A stretch of DNA of 64,000 nt from Mallotus nudiflorus (taxonomy: Eukaryota; Streptophyta; Magnoliopsida; Malpighiales; Euphorbiaceae), in NCBI GenBank assembly GCA_947683625.1, contig CANTUR010000680.1, positions 496,001-560,000 of the forward strand, in the 5' to 3' direction. This document shows positions 1 through 11,496 of the stretch, in pieces (within the stretch, counting starts at the first letter, position 1; every line of letters begins with the position of its first letter). The notes under the pieces were generated by a model, which saw only the letters and a program-made list of their open reading frames with translations, ran no database searches and was not told the DNA's origin. The translations under genes and the position numbers were made by a program.

Positions 1-203
1 GAGGAGAATCATCCATCAATTTACTGCTAGTATTAGAGATAGTGTTACAGATGAAGCATAGAAGAAGTGGATGAACTATAGACAAAAACATCTCTTAAGT
101 CACTGACCCAAAGAAAGTTCGCTTCTTTAGTTTCTTTTTCTTTTTTGAAAATGATGATGTAATGAACTCTAGAGTTAATATAATAAAATAAGATTTTTCT
201 TAC

Positions 204-3200
204 TTGTTTAATGTCTTTCCTGATGTTAGTATCCATTACATTGATAAAAACATTAACATATTTGACATTCATTCCATATGCACTGAATCATTTAACATTG
301 GCATAGAATCTGAACCACGCATTTTGCATATTTCAAAAGATGTTACCCTAAAAGAGAGGAGAGAAATTAATAAATTATTAATAAATTATTCAAAAGTATT
401 TTCCTAAACGTACAGTAATATGTGTGGTATTAACAGAGGCATTACTCAACACTTTATTCCAACCAAAGAAGGGTGCAAACTAGTAAAGTAGAAACTGAGA
501 AAACTCATACCAGAATGGGCCCAACTAGTGAAAGAGGACATAAAGAAATATGTCAAAGAAAAATTCCTAGAGGTAGTAGACTATCCAAAATGGTTAGCAA
601 ATGTGGTACCAATACCAAATAAAGATGGAAGGGTTAGAATCTGTGTCGACTATAGAGATTTGAATAAGGCCTGCCCAAAGAATGATTTCCCATTACCTCA
701 CATAGACATACTAGTTAATAGCATTGCCATATGTGCAATGTACTTTTTCATGGATGGATTCTTTTGGTACAATAAGACCCTAATGGCTATTATTAATAAA
801 GCAAAGACAACTTTCATAATAGAATAGGGTACTTAATGCTACAGAGTAATGCCTTTTGGACTAAAGAATGCAGACCAACCTAATAGAGGATGGCGACTAT
901 AATGTTCCATGACATGATACACATAGAAGTGGAAGTATACATCAACAACATGATGGTCAAATCAAGAACCAAGGAAGAATACCCCTCTGATCTTAAAAAG
1001 TTCCTCAGAAGGGTAACAAAGTACAGTCTTAAGCTAAATCCAAAGAAATGCATATTTGGGGTCACTTTAGGAAAGATGCTAGCGTATGTTGTCAACCAGA
1101 ATTGGATTGAAATGGATCCAAACAAAGAAAAAGACATAAGACAGATGCCAATATGAAAAATAGAGCAAGAAATCAGAGGGTTTCTAGGGAAACTATAGTT
1201 CATCAGCAGATTCATCGCTAAACTAATAGCAATATATGAATCAATCTTCAAGCTAGTCAAAAAAGTTCAATTGGTTGAATGGAAAAAATAGTATCAACCA
1301 ACATTCAAAAAGATCAGAAGCTACCTAGCCAGCCTATCAGTTGTAAGACCACTTAAACTAAGGATGCCTATAACCCTATATCTGGCCATTGAAGGGAATG
1401 TATTCGATGCAATGTTAGCCCAAAAGGGAGAAATGAAAGAAAAACATGCAATATACTACTTGAGAAATAAAAGTACAACCAAGTTGAATAGACATATCTG
1501 GTAATGGTATGGGCAATAAAGAAACTCAGACACTATTTTCAATCTTACAGAATTCAGGCCATGTCCAAAATGGACCCAATGAAGTACCTTTATGAAACTC
1601 CCTCTCTAGTGGGGAAACTTGCCAAATGGCTTGTATTGCTAATAGAATTTGATGTGCAATATCTAACTAAGAAAATAGTAAAAGGGAGAGTAGTGGCTGA
1701 ATTTCTAATTCTTAACCCCATTCTAGACTTAGAAGAAATCCAATTAGACTTCCCATATGACCTTAGCTCAACCATTGAAATCCAAGGATGGCGTATATAC
1801 TTTGATGGAGTAGTCAATTAGTTTGGCATAGGAGTCGATGTTATACTAAAATCTTCAAAAGGTGAAGTAGTACTAATTGCTAAGGAGCTGAAGTTCATAC
1901 TTGGAATGAAGAAGAATACGAGGTGTACATACTCAGAATAGAAGCACTGATAACCCTGGATGTCATAGAAGTCAAAATCTTCAAAAATTCCATGCTAGTA
2001 ATCAATCATGCCATGGAATAGTAGGAATTGAAAGAGTAGCATTTAAAGCCTTATTTGGACCACTTTAGGCTACTTACTACATCCTTCCAAAAATGCAGAT
2101 TCAATCATCTCCCCAAGAACCACAATCAGATGTTAGATGCACTTGCTTCCCTAGCATTAGTATAGGAAGGACCATCCAAAATGCCAATGAAGCCTCTAAT
2201 TCTACTCAGATCGGGACAACCTTGCCATAAAAACTACAAAGTAGCAAATACATAAGCAACTAAAAAGCCCTAATTCTATGACTTCTAGAGATATCTAAAG
2301 GAACAAGCCTATCTTGATCAAGTAGATGAAAGAGACAAAGTGGGCATTCGACAATTAGCATCAAAATTCCTATCACACCTGGCTGTGTTATATAAGAGAA
2401 CTTCAGATGTTTTACAAATCTGATGTCTAGATGAAACTGAGGCTACAAAATAATAAAAGAAGTACACGAGGGTGTTTGTGGTCCACATGTAAATGGAGAA
2501 ATCCTAGCTAAGAAGCTAATCAGACAAGGATTCTTCTGGATGACGATGATGGAAGACTACATTAAATTTGTAAGGAAATGCCACAAGTGTCAGATCCATG
2601 GGAATGTCAGTCACCTTCCCCTAACAGAACTACACTACATTACCTCTTCATGGCCCTTCTCAGTATGGAGACTAGATAATTAGGGAAATCCACCTGACTG
2701 CCTCAAATGGACATAGGTTCATCCTAATGGCAGTGGACCACTTTACAAAATTCATCAAAGCAAAATAATTCATAAGGATATAAGCCAAGAAAGTGGCTAA
2801 GTTAATCAAAAGAAACCTATTCTATTGACATTGGATCCCCCATCATATCATCTTTAACAATAATGTCCAATTCCAAGAGGAAGTTAGAGAGCCACTAAGG
2901 AGTTATAAGGTTGAACATCAAAGATCTTCTCCTTACCAACCATAGGCGAATGGGGCCATTGAAGCTACAAATAAGAACATCAAAAAGATCTTATCAAAGA
3001 TTACTTAGACTTATTGAGACTAGGTAGACAGATTGCCATATGCCTTATGGGGGTATCGAATGACAGTCAGAACTTCAACAGGAACAACTCCTTTCTCATT
3101 AGTATATGGTCAGAAGTAGTTCTTCCAATCAAAATAAAAATTAAGTCTCTTCAAGTAGCAATAGAATTAGAATTATAAGAAGTACAGTGGGCTTAACAGA

Positions 3201-3532
3201 GGCATAATAATCTCACTCCCTTAGATAGCCAAAGGCTCAATGCTCTATACCACACATTGTTGTATCAGGCTCGACTAGCCTAGTCCTTCAATAAAAAAGT
3301 AAAATACAAGAGTGTGAAAGCAGGAGATTGGGTACTAAAGCAAAAAAGATAGAATGTTTCAGACCCTAGAGGAAAATTCAAACCAAATTGGGAAGGGCCA
3401 TACTTGGTCAAACATGTCCTATCAAAAGGAGCAGTCAAGCTAATGGATTCTAAAGGCAATGAATTCTCTAAACCTATTAAAATATACCGCTTAAAGAAGT
3501 ACTATGTCTACGGTGCAAAAAAAATCATCCCA
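204..3532 (+). pseudogene. Tat-type pol polyprotein relic (RT, RNase H, archaeal RNase H, integrase)
   Basis: Going downstream, the pre-RT linker (about 290-405) leads to RT (about 500-1200) with VRICVDYRDLNKA near 635-675, then VMPFGLKNA near 845. The catalytic YVDD is replaced by YINN (about 938-949). RNase H follows (about 1375-1710: LAIEGN, KLRHYF, GRVVAEF). A second, archaeal-type RNase H begins at WRIYFDG (about 1790). Integrase runs about 2455-3115: an HHCC zinc motif ending in CHKC, VDHFTKF with the first Asp, FNNNVQF where the second catalytic Asp of DNGTQF is Asn, and the Glu in NGAIEA. A C-terminal NWEGPY motif lies near 3390 and the reading ends at KKYYVY near 3510. Many stops and frameshifts break it. 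Two RNase H domains are diagnostic of the Tat lineage. Confidence 0.85.
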
Positions 3533-4649
3533 TTGAGTTAAAAGCCTAAAAATAATAGCTCAAGAAAAAGTTAGAGCCTTCCCACTGAGTTGAAAACTTA
3601 AAAATGATAGCTTATGCAAAAATTAGGGAGTGAGAGAAAATACTTAACTAGAAAAATTGATAAGGCTAGTTAGGGATAAAGGTAACCTTAAATTCAAAAT
3701 TTGTATGAATGCACTTGTGCTTTTCTTAAATGATTATAGTAAAATGAGAATGATTGCCAATTTATGCAAAATGGCTTTGAAAAGTGCAACACATTTTATC
3801 ATCATGAATTACATCAAGCAGGCTTTGCATTTTCCTTTATTACATTACCAGGGTTCTTACCATTCTCTCTAAGCTCACTATTTGAGATAAGCCATTACCG
3901 TATAACAAAAGAAAAAAAGACCCAGCCAGGTGTGAAAAGCTCTAAAAGGAGACACCCTTGGCAAAAAAGGGAAGAAAAGAAAACCTAGCTAAGTGCGAAA
4001 AGCTCCAAAAGGAGACGCCTTAGGCAAAAAAGGGAAAGAAGGTAGATGCTAGTAATGGTAAATATCATCATCAATGATACACAACAGGAAGCACATATAG
4101 TCATCATTATACAATATGCATGATAAACTTCCAGATACAACTCCAAAAGTCTATAACCTCGAGAAAATGATAGAACAGAGCAAACCATATACCAAAAGAC
4201 CTACACCTAGCTCATAAAACAACTACATCAGTCGTGGCTGCCATCAAAAGCAAGAAATAATCTTGTTCAAGCATCCCCCTCATCTGATATGACTTATCAT
4301 CATTCATCATAAGGGACAATAGCCATGACTCCTGCTCATTAATGTGGTCACGATAAGATGTGCATTCCCGCTCCCATTCATAACTAGCAAGATGGTGCTT
4401 AACCTGCATTCCACATTCCATATCATACACTCATACATAAAACATGTGCATATAATAAATAGGTACAATAAAGAAGGCATACCCTTTAAATGGTAGCAAA
4501 CTCCAAAAAGCACCGCTACGCACTCCCTGTAACAGTATACCAGTATTGGCCATAGGTAACAAGAATTTTCAAAAGCAAGCAAATAAACCACCACTCACTA
4601 AATAAGTAAAACACATGCAAGAATAAGAGAAGAACACAAATATAGATAG
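3533..4649. other. 3' untranslated region of element A, no clear gene
   Basis: This stretch lies between the end of pol and the antisense gene. A 71-codon + frame at 3657-3872 and several 65-95 codon minus frames (3985-4594) have no family match I recognise and are probably chance. It holds a duplicated 60-bp segment, listed separately. Confidence 0.5.
3921..4038 (+). repeat. two near-identical 60-bp copies downstream of pol
   Basis: Copy 1 is about 3921-3979 and copy 2 about 3982-4038. Both read CC(C/T)AG then AAAGCTCYAAAAGGAGACRCC and GGCAAAAAAGGGAA, differing at scattered sites. The purine-rich GGAGACGCC and AAAAAAGGG blocks are typical of the zone after Tat pol. The duplication is visible directly; its role is unknown. 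Confidence 0.8.
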
Positions 4650-6812
4650 CATTGGTAGGAGCAAAGCTGGGTCTAGGCAAATTGAAGCTCACTGTTCCAC
4701 TAAGGATATCCATCCTAAGCAAAGCCAAAGATGGTTGAACCATCAAACCCCCAAGGATAGTTCTACTAGAAACCAAACCACTAGCTTTAGAAATCGCCAT
4801 AGTGCATAGCGTACCCTCATCATCCTCAAAGTGGGATATAGACCTCCTCCGATGTCGCTATAGATAAGCTTTCATAACAAATGTCAATTATAGTTTATTA
4901 CTAACAAAGTTTACTAAATGCTTGCACCAAAATAGGAATAAAAGCATACTAGATTAGAAGAAGCAACTCTCGATGACCCACGTGATGGCCTAGCCCTCAA
5001 ACCTAAGGGACAAGATGCATTTACCTGAGAAGGTGGAGGAGAAGGAAGGGTCCCAATAGCTACAACATCAATCAAATGAGGGATTAATACATCAACATAA
5101 GGCAGATCCTTACTCTTCAAAAGGCCCTCAAAGGGGAATCCCATCATAATAGTAGCAAGATCATTGATGCATGTCCCTAGGGGGAGGAACAGGAACTCTC
5201 CTTATGTATAGGCCATCTCACCAATGATGAACTCGCTTGCCTAAATACCACACCCTGCTAATGAGCCAAAAAGCACTCATCTCTCTGTTAGCTACCATGC
5301 AGCCACTATGTCTGCTAGCTAGTGAGATCTTGCCACCCACTAGAGAAGAAAGGTCTACTTAAAAGGCAATGATACATAAATGATCCCAAAGAAAGGAACA
5401 ACTAACACAATAGATATCAAACATACATTATCAGTGGATAACCTCCTAATGTGATCTTGCGCTATTGTACAATCCTTGATCAAATCTATAGTCTTCTTGA
5501 TCTAATAAGAATAATGAGGGAAGCCATCCTCCTAGAAATGCTTGATGGATAAATAAGGAAGAATCCTAGACTTATACACCCAGATCTATTAAAATCAGAG
5601 GATCATAAATAACAAACTAAGAGCAAGACAATAAACAATAGAATTCCTACTCATGTCCAACATGAAGAAACATCCGCAGATCCTCAAGCTGCCTCGGCAT
5701 GCTACGTCATGTCCCTAGTACATATGAGCAAAGGCAGCAGCGCCAAATAATACCTCGGCAAGCGATCCAGGTCCATTAAAATAGGCAGTAATATCACTCA
5801 TACCTGAAGGGTTCAAGAAGATAAAAGCATTTAGTAAATAAAATAAAAAGTAATGGGCCAATTGCTTCACTAAAACAAGACCATCATCATGTAAAGGCTG
5901 CACAAAAGAAATAAACTCTATGTATCGAGAAAAATACTGACACCTGACTTCATAAGAGTGACTACCCCGAGCAAATCCCTCATGAGATGCCTCCTCTCCA
6001 TAGTAGTGGAACACTCCTCATTATTAAAAGGAATGGACTCTCTAGAAAAGCTCAAGCCCTTGATAGTGGTAAAGTCCAGTAGAGTAATAGTCATCTTCTT
6101 AACAAGTAGATGGAAAGTATGCATCGTTTCCATCCACTACTCTATCAATGCATATATAGTAATCTGACTCGACGCATACAAGTTATAAGACAATATAGCA
6201 ATCACCCCATCGAAACCCTTCATGGCAACCATCTGCTTCACGCACATCAGGAGACCTTGATAGTACATGCTGACCTATTGAAGCTGCCAGGTAGCATAGT
6301 AACATACCTACGGGGCTACACATAATAGGTACACTATCAAACATTTGTACAACTACTAAATACTAATGCATCCCTATCTTTGTCACTTAATAGGATCAAA
6401 ACAATAAAGGCCAAAAAGAAAAGCATCACAATAAGTAGACAATCATAAAAAGAAAATAAAGCAAGAGCTATCAGTCATCAGCATTTACAATAAAGCTAGA
6501 CAGAATATTAGAGTAAGAGCTATAAATCTATAGTTATAATAACTTCATTGACAAATAAGCTTCAGAAAATAAAGGTGAAGAGGGACCTACCTCACGACGA
6601 TGATGCACCTATGTGTGAGTCTCCAAGCTATGAACAATAGGGATCATATCTCCTAGAGAAAGCCTTGAAGGCTGCAAACCCTGAGCACTAAATGTGTTAG
6701 TCCTTGCTGTAGACATCCTAGCTCTAGTAGCCTAAATAAAGTCACCCTCAAGATCAATATTAACATCATTGAAAATGTCCTTCAAACCCTTACGAATGTT
6801 GGGAAACTCCAT
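4650..6812 (-). pseudogene. antisense gene with plant mobile domain (PMD) inside Tat element A
   Basis: Read on the minus strand, a first exon seems to start at ATG 6812 (MEFPNIRKGLKDIF) and runs to about 6590 before a GT. PMD similarity begins at about 6130 (METMHTFHL, then MTITLLDFTTIKGL). After a frameshift near 6000 it continues through 6014-5715 (LAHYFLFYLLNAFIF, then GAAAFAHMY, the usual LLYLLG...ALAHLY block). Weaker coding traces continue to about 4650, including 5147-4914 and 4800-4650, with Pro/Ser-rich ends. PMD genes are aminotransferase-like plant proteins repeatedly captured by transposons; antisense extra genes between pol and the 3' LTR are a known feature of Tat elements. Several stops and at least one frameshift make this copy a pseudogene. 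Its exon structure is inferred. Confidence 0.7.
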
Positions 6813-7329
6813 TCCACATAGAAGAAAATGGAAGTACAAAAGCAAAAATAAAGCAGAAAGCACCTGAAACATGAAAAGGGTTAAAAAAACTTAGAATAAA
6901 ATTAAAGAAGTCCAAATAAAGCCTTCCAAGACCTTTGAAAATATCCATTTAAATGAGCTCAAAGGGGGTAGCGTGTCACCATGTGCCCCCTACACACAGT
7001 CACCTGCACTTCCCCCTTCCACGCGCTCTTTTATGGTTTTAAACGCACTTTAAGACTTTGCACACTCACTTTTACAATCCTAAAATTCCATTTGAACATA
7101 AGATATGCACTAAACTCATACAAAAGAACACTAATATGGACTCCATCTTTCTAAAGACACTACGCATCTTCGGGAAACTCAACATCCTATAAAAGAATAA
7201 GAGCAAGAAAAACTCACTGTATGGATATCTTACTCTAAATAATCAAAATAACATCCTCAGTAGAACAAAACACTACATCATTATTCATCACTATTGCACA
7301 ACTACTGCATCATCATCACCATCACCATC
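6813..7329. other. spacer upstream of the repeat fields
   Basis: No gene is visible. A short GC-richer patch at about 6960-7030 and His/Ser-like low-complexity CAT runs near 7270-7330 lead into the tandem repeats. It is probably the 5' region of the antisense gene plus element 3' UTR. Confidence 0.4.
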
Positions 7330-7690
7330 TCATTCATTACATAGAAGCATTTGCATAGCTTAAAGGCACTCTCATTCATCACTTATAGGCACTCATTCAT
7401 TACTTAGAATCACTCATATTGTTTAGAAGCATCCTCACATCACTTAAAAGCATTCACATTGCTTAAAATAATTCATACTCATTTCTCATAAGCACTCATA
7501 ATTGCTTAGAAGCACTCAAATTGCTTAGGAGCACTCGTTCATTACTTAGAAGCACTCTCACATCTCAGCCATTGCTTAAAAGCATTCACAACACTCTCAT
7601 TTAGAAGCAATCACACTCATTACTTAGGAGCATCCACATTGCTTAGGAGCATCCACACTGCTTAGGAGCATCCTCATTTGCTTAGTAGTA
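7330..7690 (+). repeat. degenerate tandem repeat, unit about 20-25 bp (CTTAGGAGCATCCACATTG type)
   Basis: About 15 degenerate copies of a unit built on TTGCTTAGRAGCAYTC or its GGAGCATCC variant follow one another. The last copies (7620-7690) are the most regular. The field ends where the 38-bp unit begins, and single copies of this short unit reappear inside that next field (near 7925 and 7985). Tandem repeats just upstream of the 3' LTR are typical of Tat elements. Confidence 0.8.
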
Positions 7691-8045
7691 TCCTTATTTG
7701 CATGACACCTCATAAGGTTATAATTAAATGTTCATTTGTGTGACACCTGAGAAGGTTATAATCGCATGTTCATTTGCATGACACTTGAGAAGGTTATAGT
7801 TGCATGTTCATTCGTGTGACACCTGAGAAGGTTATAGTTGCATTTTCATTCGCGTAACACCTAAGAAGGCTATAGTCGCATGTTCATTTGCATGACACCT
7901 AAGAAGGTTATAGTCATATTTGCATTTTGCTTAGTAGCATCCTTATTTGCATGACACCTACAAGGTTATAATCATATATGTATTTTGTTTAGTAGCACCC
8001 TCATTTGCGTGACACCTAAAAAGGTTATAGTCGCATTCACATCGT
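7690..8045 (+). repeat. tandem repeat, 38-bp unit (CATGACACCTGAGAAGGTTA type)
   Basis: Eight or nine copies of a 38-bp unit appear, each with TTCATTTGYRTGACACC, then AAGGTTATAGTCGCAT. Copies differ mostly by C/T and G/A changes. Two copies are separated by short TTTGCTTAGTAGCA units, giving a mixed higher-order pattern. The field lies 230 bp before the polypurine tract of LTR A. Confidence 0.88.
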
Positions 8046-8277
8046 ACACTTTACATGAATCACAAGCTTGCATCTGTCCCAAATACCACCCTACGTGATG
8101 ACCAAGTGATAGAACAATAGTAATAGACAAAACACAATAACAAAAGTCAAATCTTGACATGACATCTAGAGACAACCCACATGTAAGTACCTCTCTCCCT
8201 ACTAAAACATTTTTTGCATCTTTGCATTTTGCTTCATGTGTATTAACACTATTACTAGGTGGCTATGCAACACATGT

Positions 8278-8288
8278 AAAGCAGGGGG
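8278..8288 (+). promoter_or_regulatory. polypurine tract of element A
   Basis: AAAGCAGGGGG directly precedes the TG of LTR A. This is the expected plus-strand primer site for reverse transcription, and it fixes the LTR start. Confidence 0.8.
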
Positions 8289-10126
8289 TGACTATCATAC
8301 CTCAAATTTGACTATCCCTAAAAAAGGTCCAATGATGACATGAATCCCTGAGATGGCTAGAGTTTGCTCATTCGTAACACCTCTGAAGTGTGGAACCTTA
8401 AAACCTAACTAACCCAACTACTGTGCAAAATTGATCACCAAGCCATTAATTTGTGCTCTGACCTTGCAAAATAAAAATTATTGGAACAATGAGAGGTTAT
8501 ATTTCAAGAAAACTACCCTTGAAATACTCAACTCATTGGGTCGATAAGTATTTCGTTAAATCGGGACCCAGATTTGTGAAAAAATAGAAATTGATTTTAA
8601 TAAAACAGACTTTAGAAACATGTTTGGAGGGCTCCCAAAACTTTGGAAGTGGTTCTGGAATGATCCAACACAACCTGAGTGTCAATGTGTATTGCTTAGA
8701 AGTGTAAGTAAACACCCTTAGGTGTCATATGCTAAAATCAAAGCTACATTTGGCAAAACAAACTTTGGAAACATGTCTAGAAGGCCTAAAAACCCTATGA
8801 ACCAACCCTATAATAGCACACATAGAACTTGGGAAGAACATGTAGAGCATCAAAGTGCTTGTGAAAAAGCACACAAGAGTGCATGGCCACACGCCTGTTC
8901 ATGGTCATGCGCACTTGGCATGGCCACACATAAGAATTCACTTACACGCGTGTAACCATGCCTACACCATCACATTCTACACATTTTTCTATAAATAGAC
9001 CCCACTACACCGCATTTTAGAGGGGGGAGCAAGTGAAGACACACACACACTCAAAAGTCAGTCTGATCTAAGGTGCGGGAAACCCTTTACCATATAATTT
9101 TTGCTCTCCTACAGCCTTTCCTTTAGGTTGTTAGATTCTTTTTTCCACTAAAACCAACCTCATCTTTGTCAAAGTAAGCTTTAAAGGTATACAATATAGC
9201 ATCATTCTACTATCATTTTGAACCTCTCAACAAGGAAAGCTTGATAAACTCTCAAAGTTAGAGCTTCAAAGTTCACACAAGCTAAATTGAGTTTGAGGAC
9301 CACAAAATCATTTCAGCACATTTATTTTACTACACTACATTTTATTCTACTATCGCCAACATTTAGAAATGTTGTTGTGCTTATGTGATGAGACTGCCAA
9401 TCTTACATGCTACATCAATAATATATGTGTTATTATACCCATTTTACACCATCACTCTTCATCCTTTATTTTTGAAATCATGAAATCACATCATAAATAT
9501 CAATAATGTGAAAGGTTCGTGCCCCAAAATAGAATCATCATACTCTCGATCTAGTGATGACCTCATGTATCCTTTGTATTATCATCATTCATCATCATAA
9601 TATAGGTAATTACTGTAAGCATGATCATCCTATCATTCATTAAATAAGATATGTAAATGATCATGTTATCCTCGCAGATCAATCATATTAGATTTACTTA
9701 TCGAAAATCTTTTTCTTTTCATATGTATTTTATCAAGAAAGTGATGTAATAAAATTCTCAGCTTTATTATCTAATATTTTCTGATGTACTATGTGAATAC
9801 TATATAAATTGTCATCATCGAAATTAGGGTGTTGCAGTAGCTATACATCAAATATTGCTTAATGAGAAATCGTCAAAAAGTATATGCAATCTCCCAAACC
9901 CAAAAATCTATGTTGGGGGCAATACTCACTGAGTGACCCGATGTTGTTATTTTCTTTTCCCCATTTTCTAAAAATTAGGTGGTGACTCCACAAAATCAAA
10001 AGTGTCTTATCCTCCCAAGACCAATCACTTGTACCTATTCAATAAAGTTGCCATGTCCCTCGAAAATAAAAACACCAATAAAGAAAAAAAAAACAGAATA
10101 CCTAATCCAATCAAGAAGGTCGCTCA
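8289..10126 (+). repeat. LTR A (3' LTR of Tat element A)
   Basis: The LTR starts TGACTATCATACC right after the polypurine tract and ends near GGTCGCTCA. The end is set by comparison with LTR B and LTR C, which share most of it: the TATA region, the (CA)n tract near 9045, the ATGAT-rich block at 9540-9670 and a TGGTGACTCC motif at about 9979. It is about 1.84 kb long. Short ORFs inside it (for example 8722-8955 and 9979-10185) are not real genes. Confidence 0.85.
8990..8997 (+). promoter_or_regulatory. TATA box of LTR A
   Basis: TATAAATA followed by AGACCCC is conserved, in inverted orientation, in LTR B and (less well) LTR C. It is the likely core promoter separating U3 from R. Confidence 0.7.
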
Positions 10127-11496
10127 CACCGCCTTATAGCATATGTCATACACTAGATTTTAATCAACCAAATATAACAAAATAGCATAAATTTGTATAA
10201 TGTGCATGTAAGTCCTTTCTCTTTTGAAATGTGATACAAATATTCCAATATAAATATACCCACATAGCATCCTTCTAGCTATTAATTTATTCTTTTATTT
10301 ATTTATACCTTAAAAATGTTTGATCTTTCTCTCAAAAAATATTGATTTAAAATTAATTATATGTAAATATCCAAATAAATCAGCTTAATAATTTATAAAT
10401 GAACTATCTAGTATTTAATATCTCATATTTTTGTTAAAGGCTAAGTAATCTAATAGTGTAACTTTATTCAAAGTATGTATAAGTACAAAATTTAATTCTT
10501 ACCTCTCCCTTCCCCAATTCAAAAAAATTTCATAATTTTAAGTTCTTTAAAACATAATTATTTTAATTCATATCCAGTTAAAGGTAACTTTATTATAAAT
10601 AAAAATAAAAATAAATGAAAATAGCAATAGAAAAAGGTCAAATTTTCCTATGCAAAAAAAAAAAACTATTCTGTTTCAAATTTAAGGGTTGCACTTTATT
10701 GGACTAGTAAAATCCCTAACTTTTTATATGAATAATTTTTTAATTATTTTTATTTATATATATTATAATGAGAAAATTTTGACAAATAAAAATAAATTTT
10801 TATATTCATGAATGGTTTGTGTGTGTGTGTATTTAAATTATGAGGTTTTATTGCTACTTTAACATTATATTCTCATATTGTAATCTTTTCAAACCTATGG
10901 CAGGGGTGGCCAAGGTTCATTGACCCATTTGTTTCAATTCAACGAACCACAATTCAAGCAAAGGTGGAATTGTCCCCCACCTCGGTTTAAGGCCGATTTT
11001 GATTCCAGTTCATACGCTTAACAAACTGATATTTTTAAAGAAATTTTCAATTTTTAAATTCAAACTATTGGTTCAAAAATGGAATTATTCATTCAAATTC
11101 CATAAGGATGAACTGGCTCTAAATTGGTCATTTTTTATTTCACAATAATTTGAAGCCTGTTTCAAATTTAGTTAGTTTCAATTCCAATTTTGATCAGACT
11201 AATTTAAATGTAAAAGCAACCAAGGACATATAAGTAAATGAATATAAAATCTATAATTAAGAGAGCAAAAAGTTAGTATATTTAGGAAGTTTACTATAAT
11301 CGATGCATTGAAATTCTAAATTTTCTATATTTAAGGTAAATATTTAAAATTAAAATTTAATATACTCTTAAGGATATTTTAGTCAAAATATTTAATGAAA
11401 GTACATTAATATACTTATATTTTAATGTAAAATGTTCTAAATATCATTTTCTACCCAAAATTTATAAATAGATTCTATCCCTTAAGCATCACTAAG
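10127..11496. other. AT-rich spacer between two inverted LTRs
   Basis: No coding similarity is visible. The stretch is AT-rich with poly-A/T runs and a short TG repeat near 10820. A segment at about 10900-11210 has repeated GGTTC/GAACC and AATTC words like those in small non-autonomous plant repeats. It separates the facing ends of LTR A and LTR B. Confidence 0.6.

Larger units (their letters stand above)
1..10126 (+). mobile_element. Tat-type Ty3/gypsy retrotransposon A, 3' portion
   Basis: The order seen is pol relic (to about 3532), an antisense gene (about 4650-6812), two tandem-repeat fields (7330-8045), a polypurine tract (8278-8288) and an LTR (8289-10126). This is the usual order in the Tat/Ogre lineage of plant Ty3/gypsy elements. 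The 5' LTR, gag and protease lie outside the window. The pol translation matches Tat RT, a double RNase H (retroviral type followed by an archaeal-type WRIYFDG segment) and integrase. All coding parts are disrupted, so the element is dead. The 3' LTR end is placed at a CGCTCA terminus shared with the other copies; no target duplication can be tested because the 5' end is absent. Confidence 0.85.

Noticed and set aside
880..1260. 126-codon minus-strand open frame
   Set aside because: It is opposite the Tat RT, which has clear family motifs on the + strand.
7300..8060. Centromeric or subtelomeric satellite
   Set aside because: The repeats are few, degenerate and placed just upstream of a 3' LTR, which fits the element's own 3' UTR.
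9979..10185. 68-codon frame near the end of LTR A
   Set aside because: It runs through LTR sequence and poly-A; not conserved in LTR B or C.
10898..11210. CAGGGGTGGCCAA word resembling an hAT terminal inverted repeat
   Set aside because: No matching inverted end and no 8-bp duplication found downstream.
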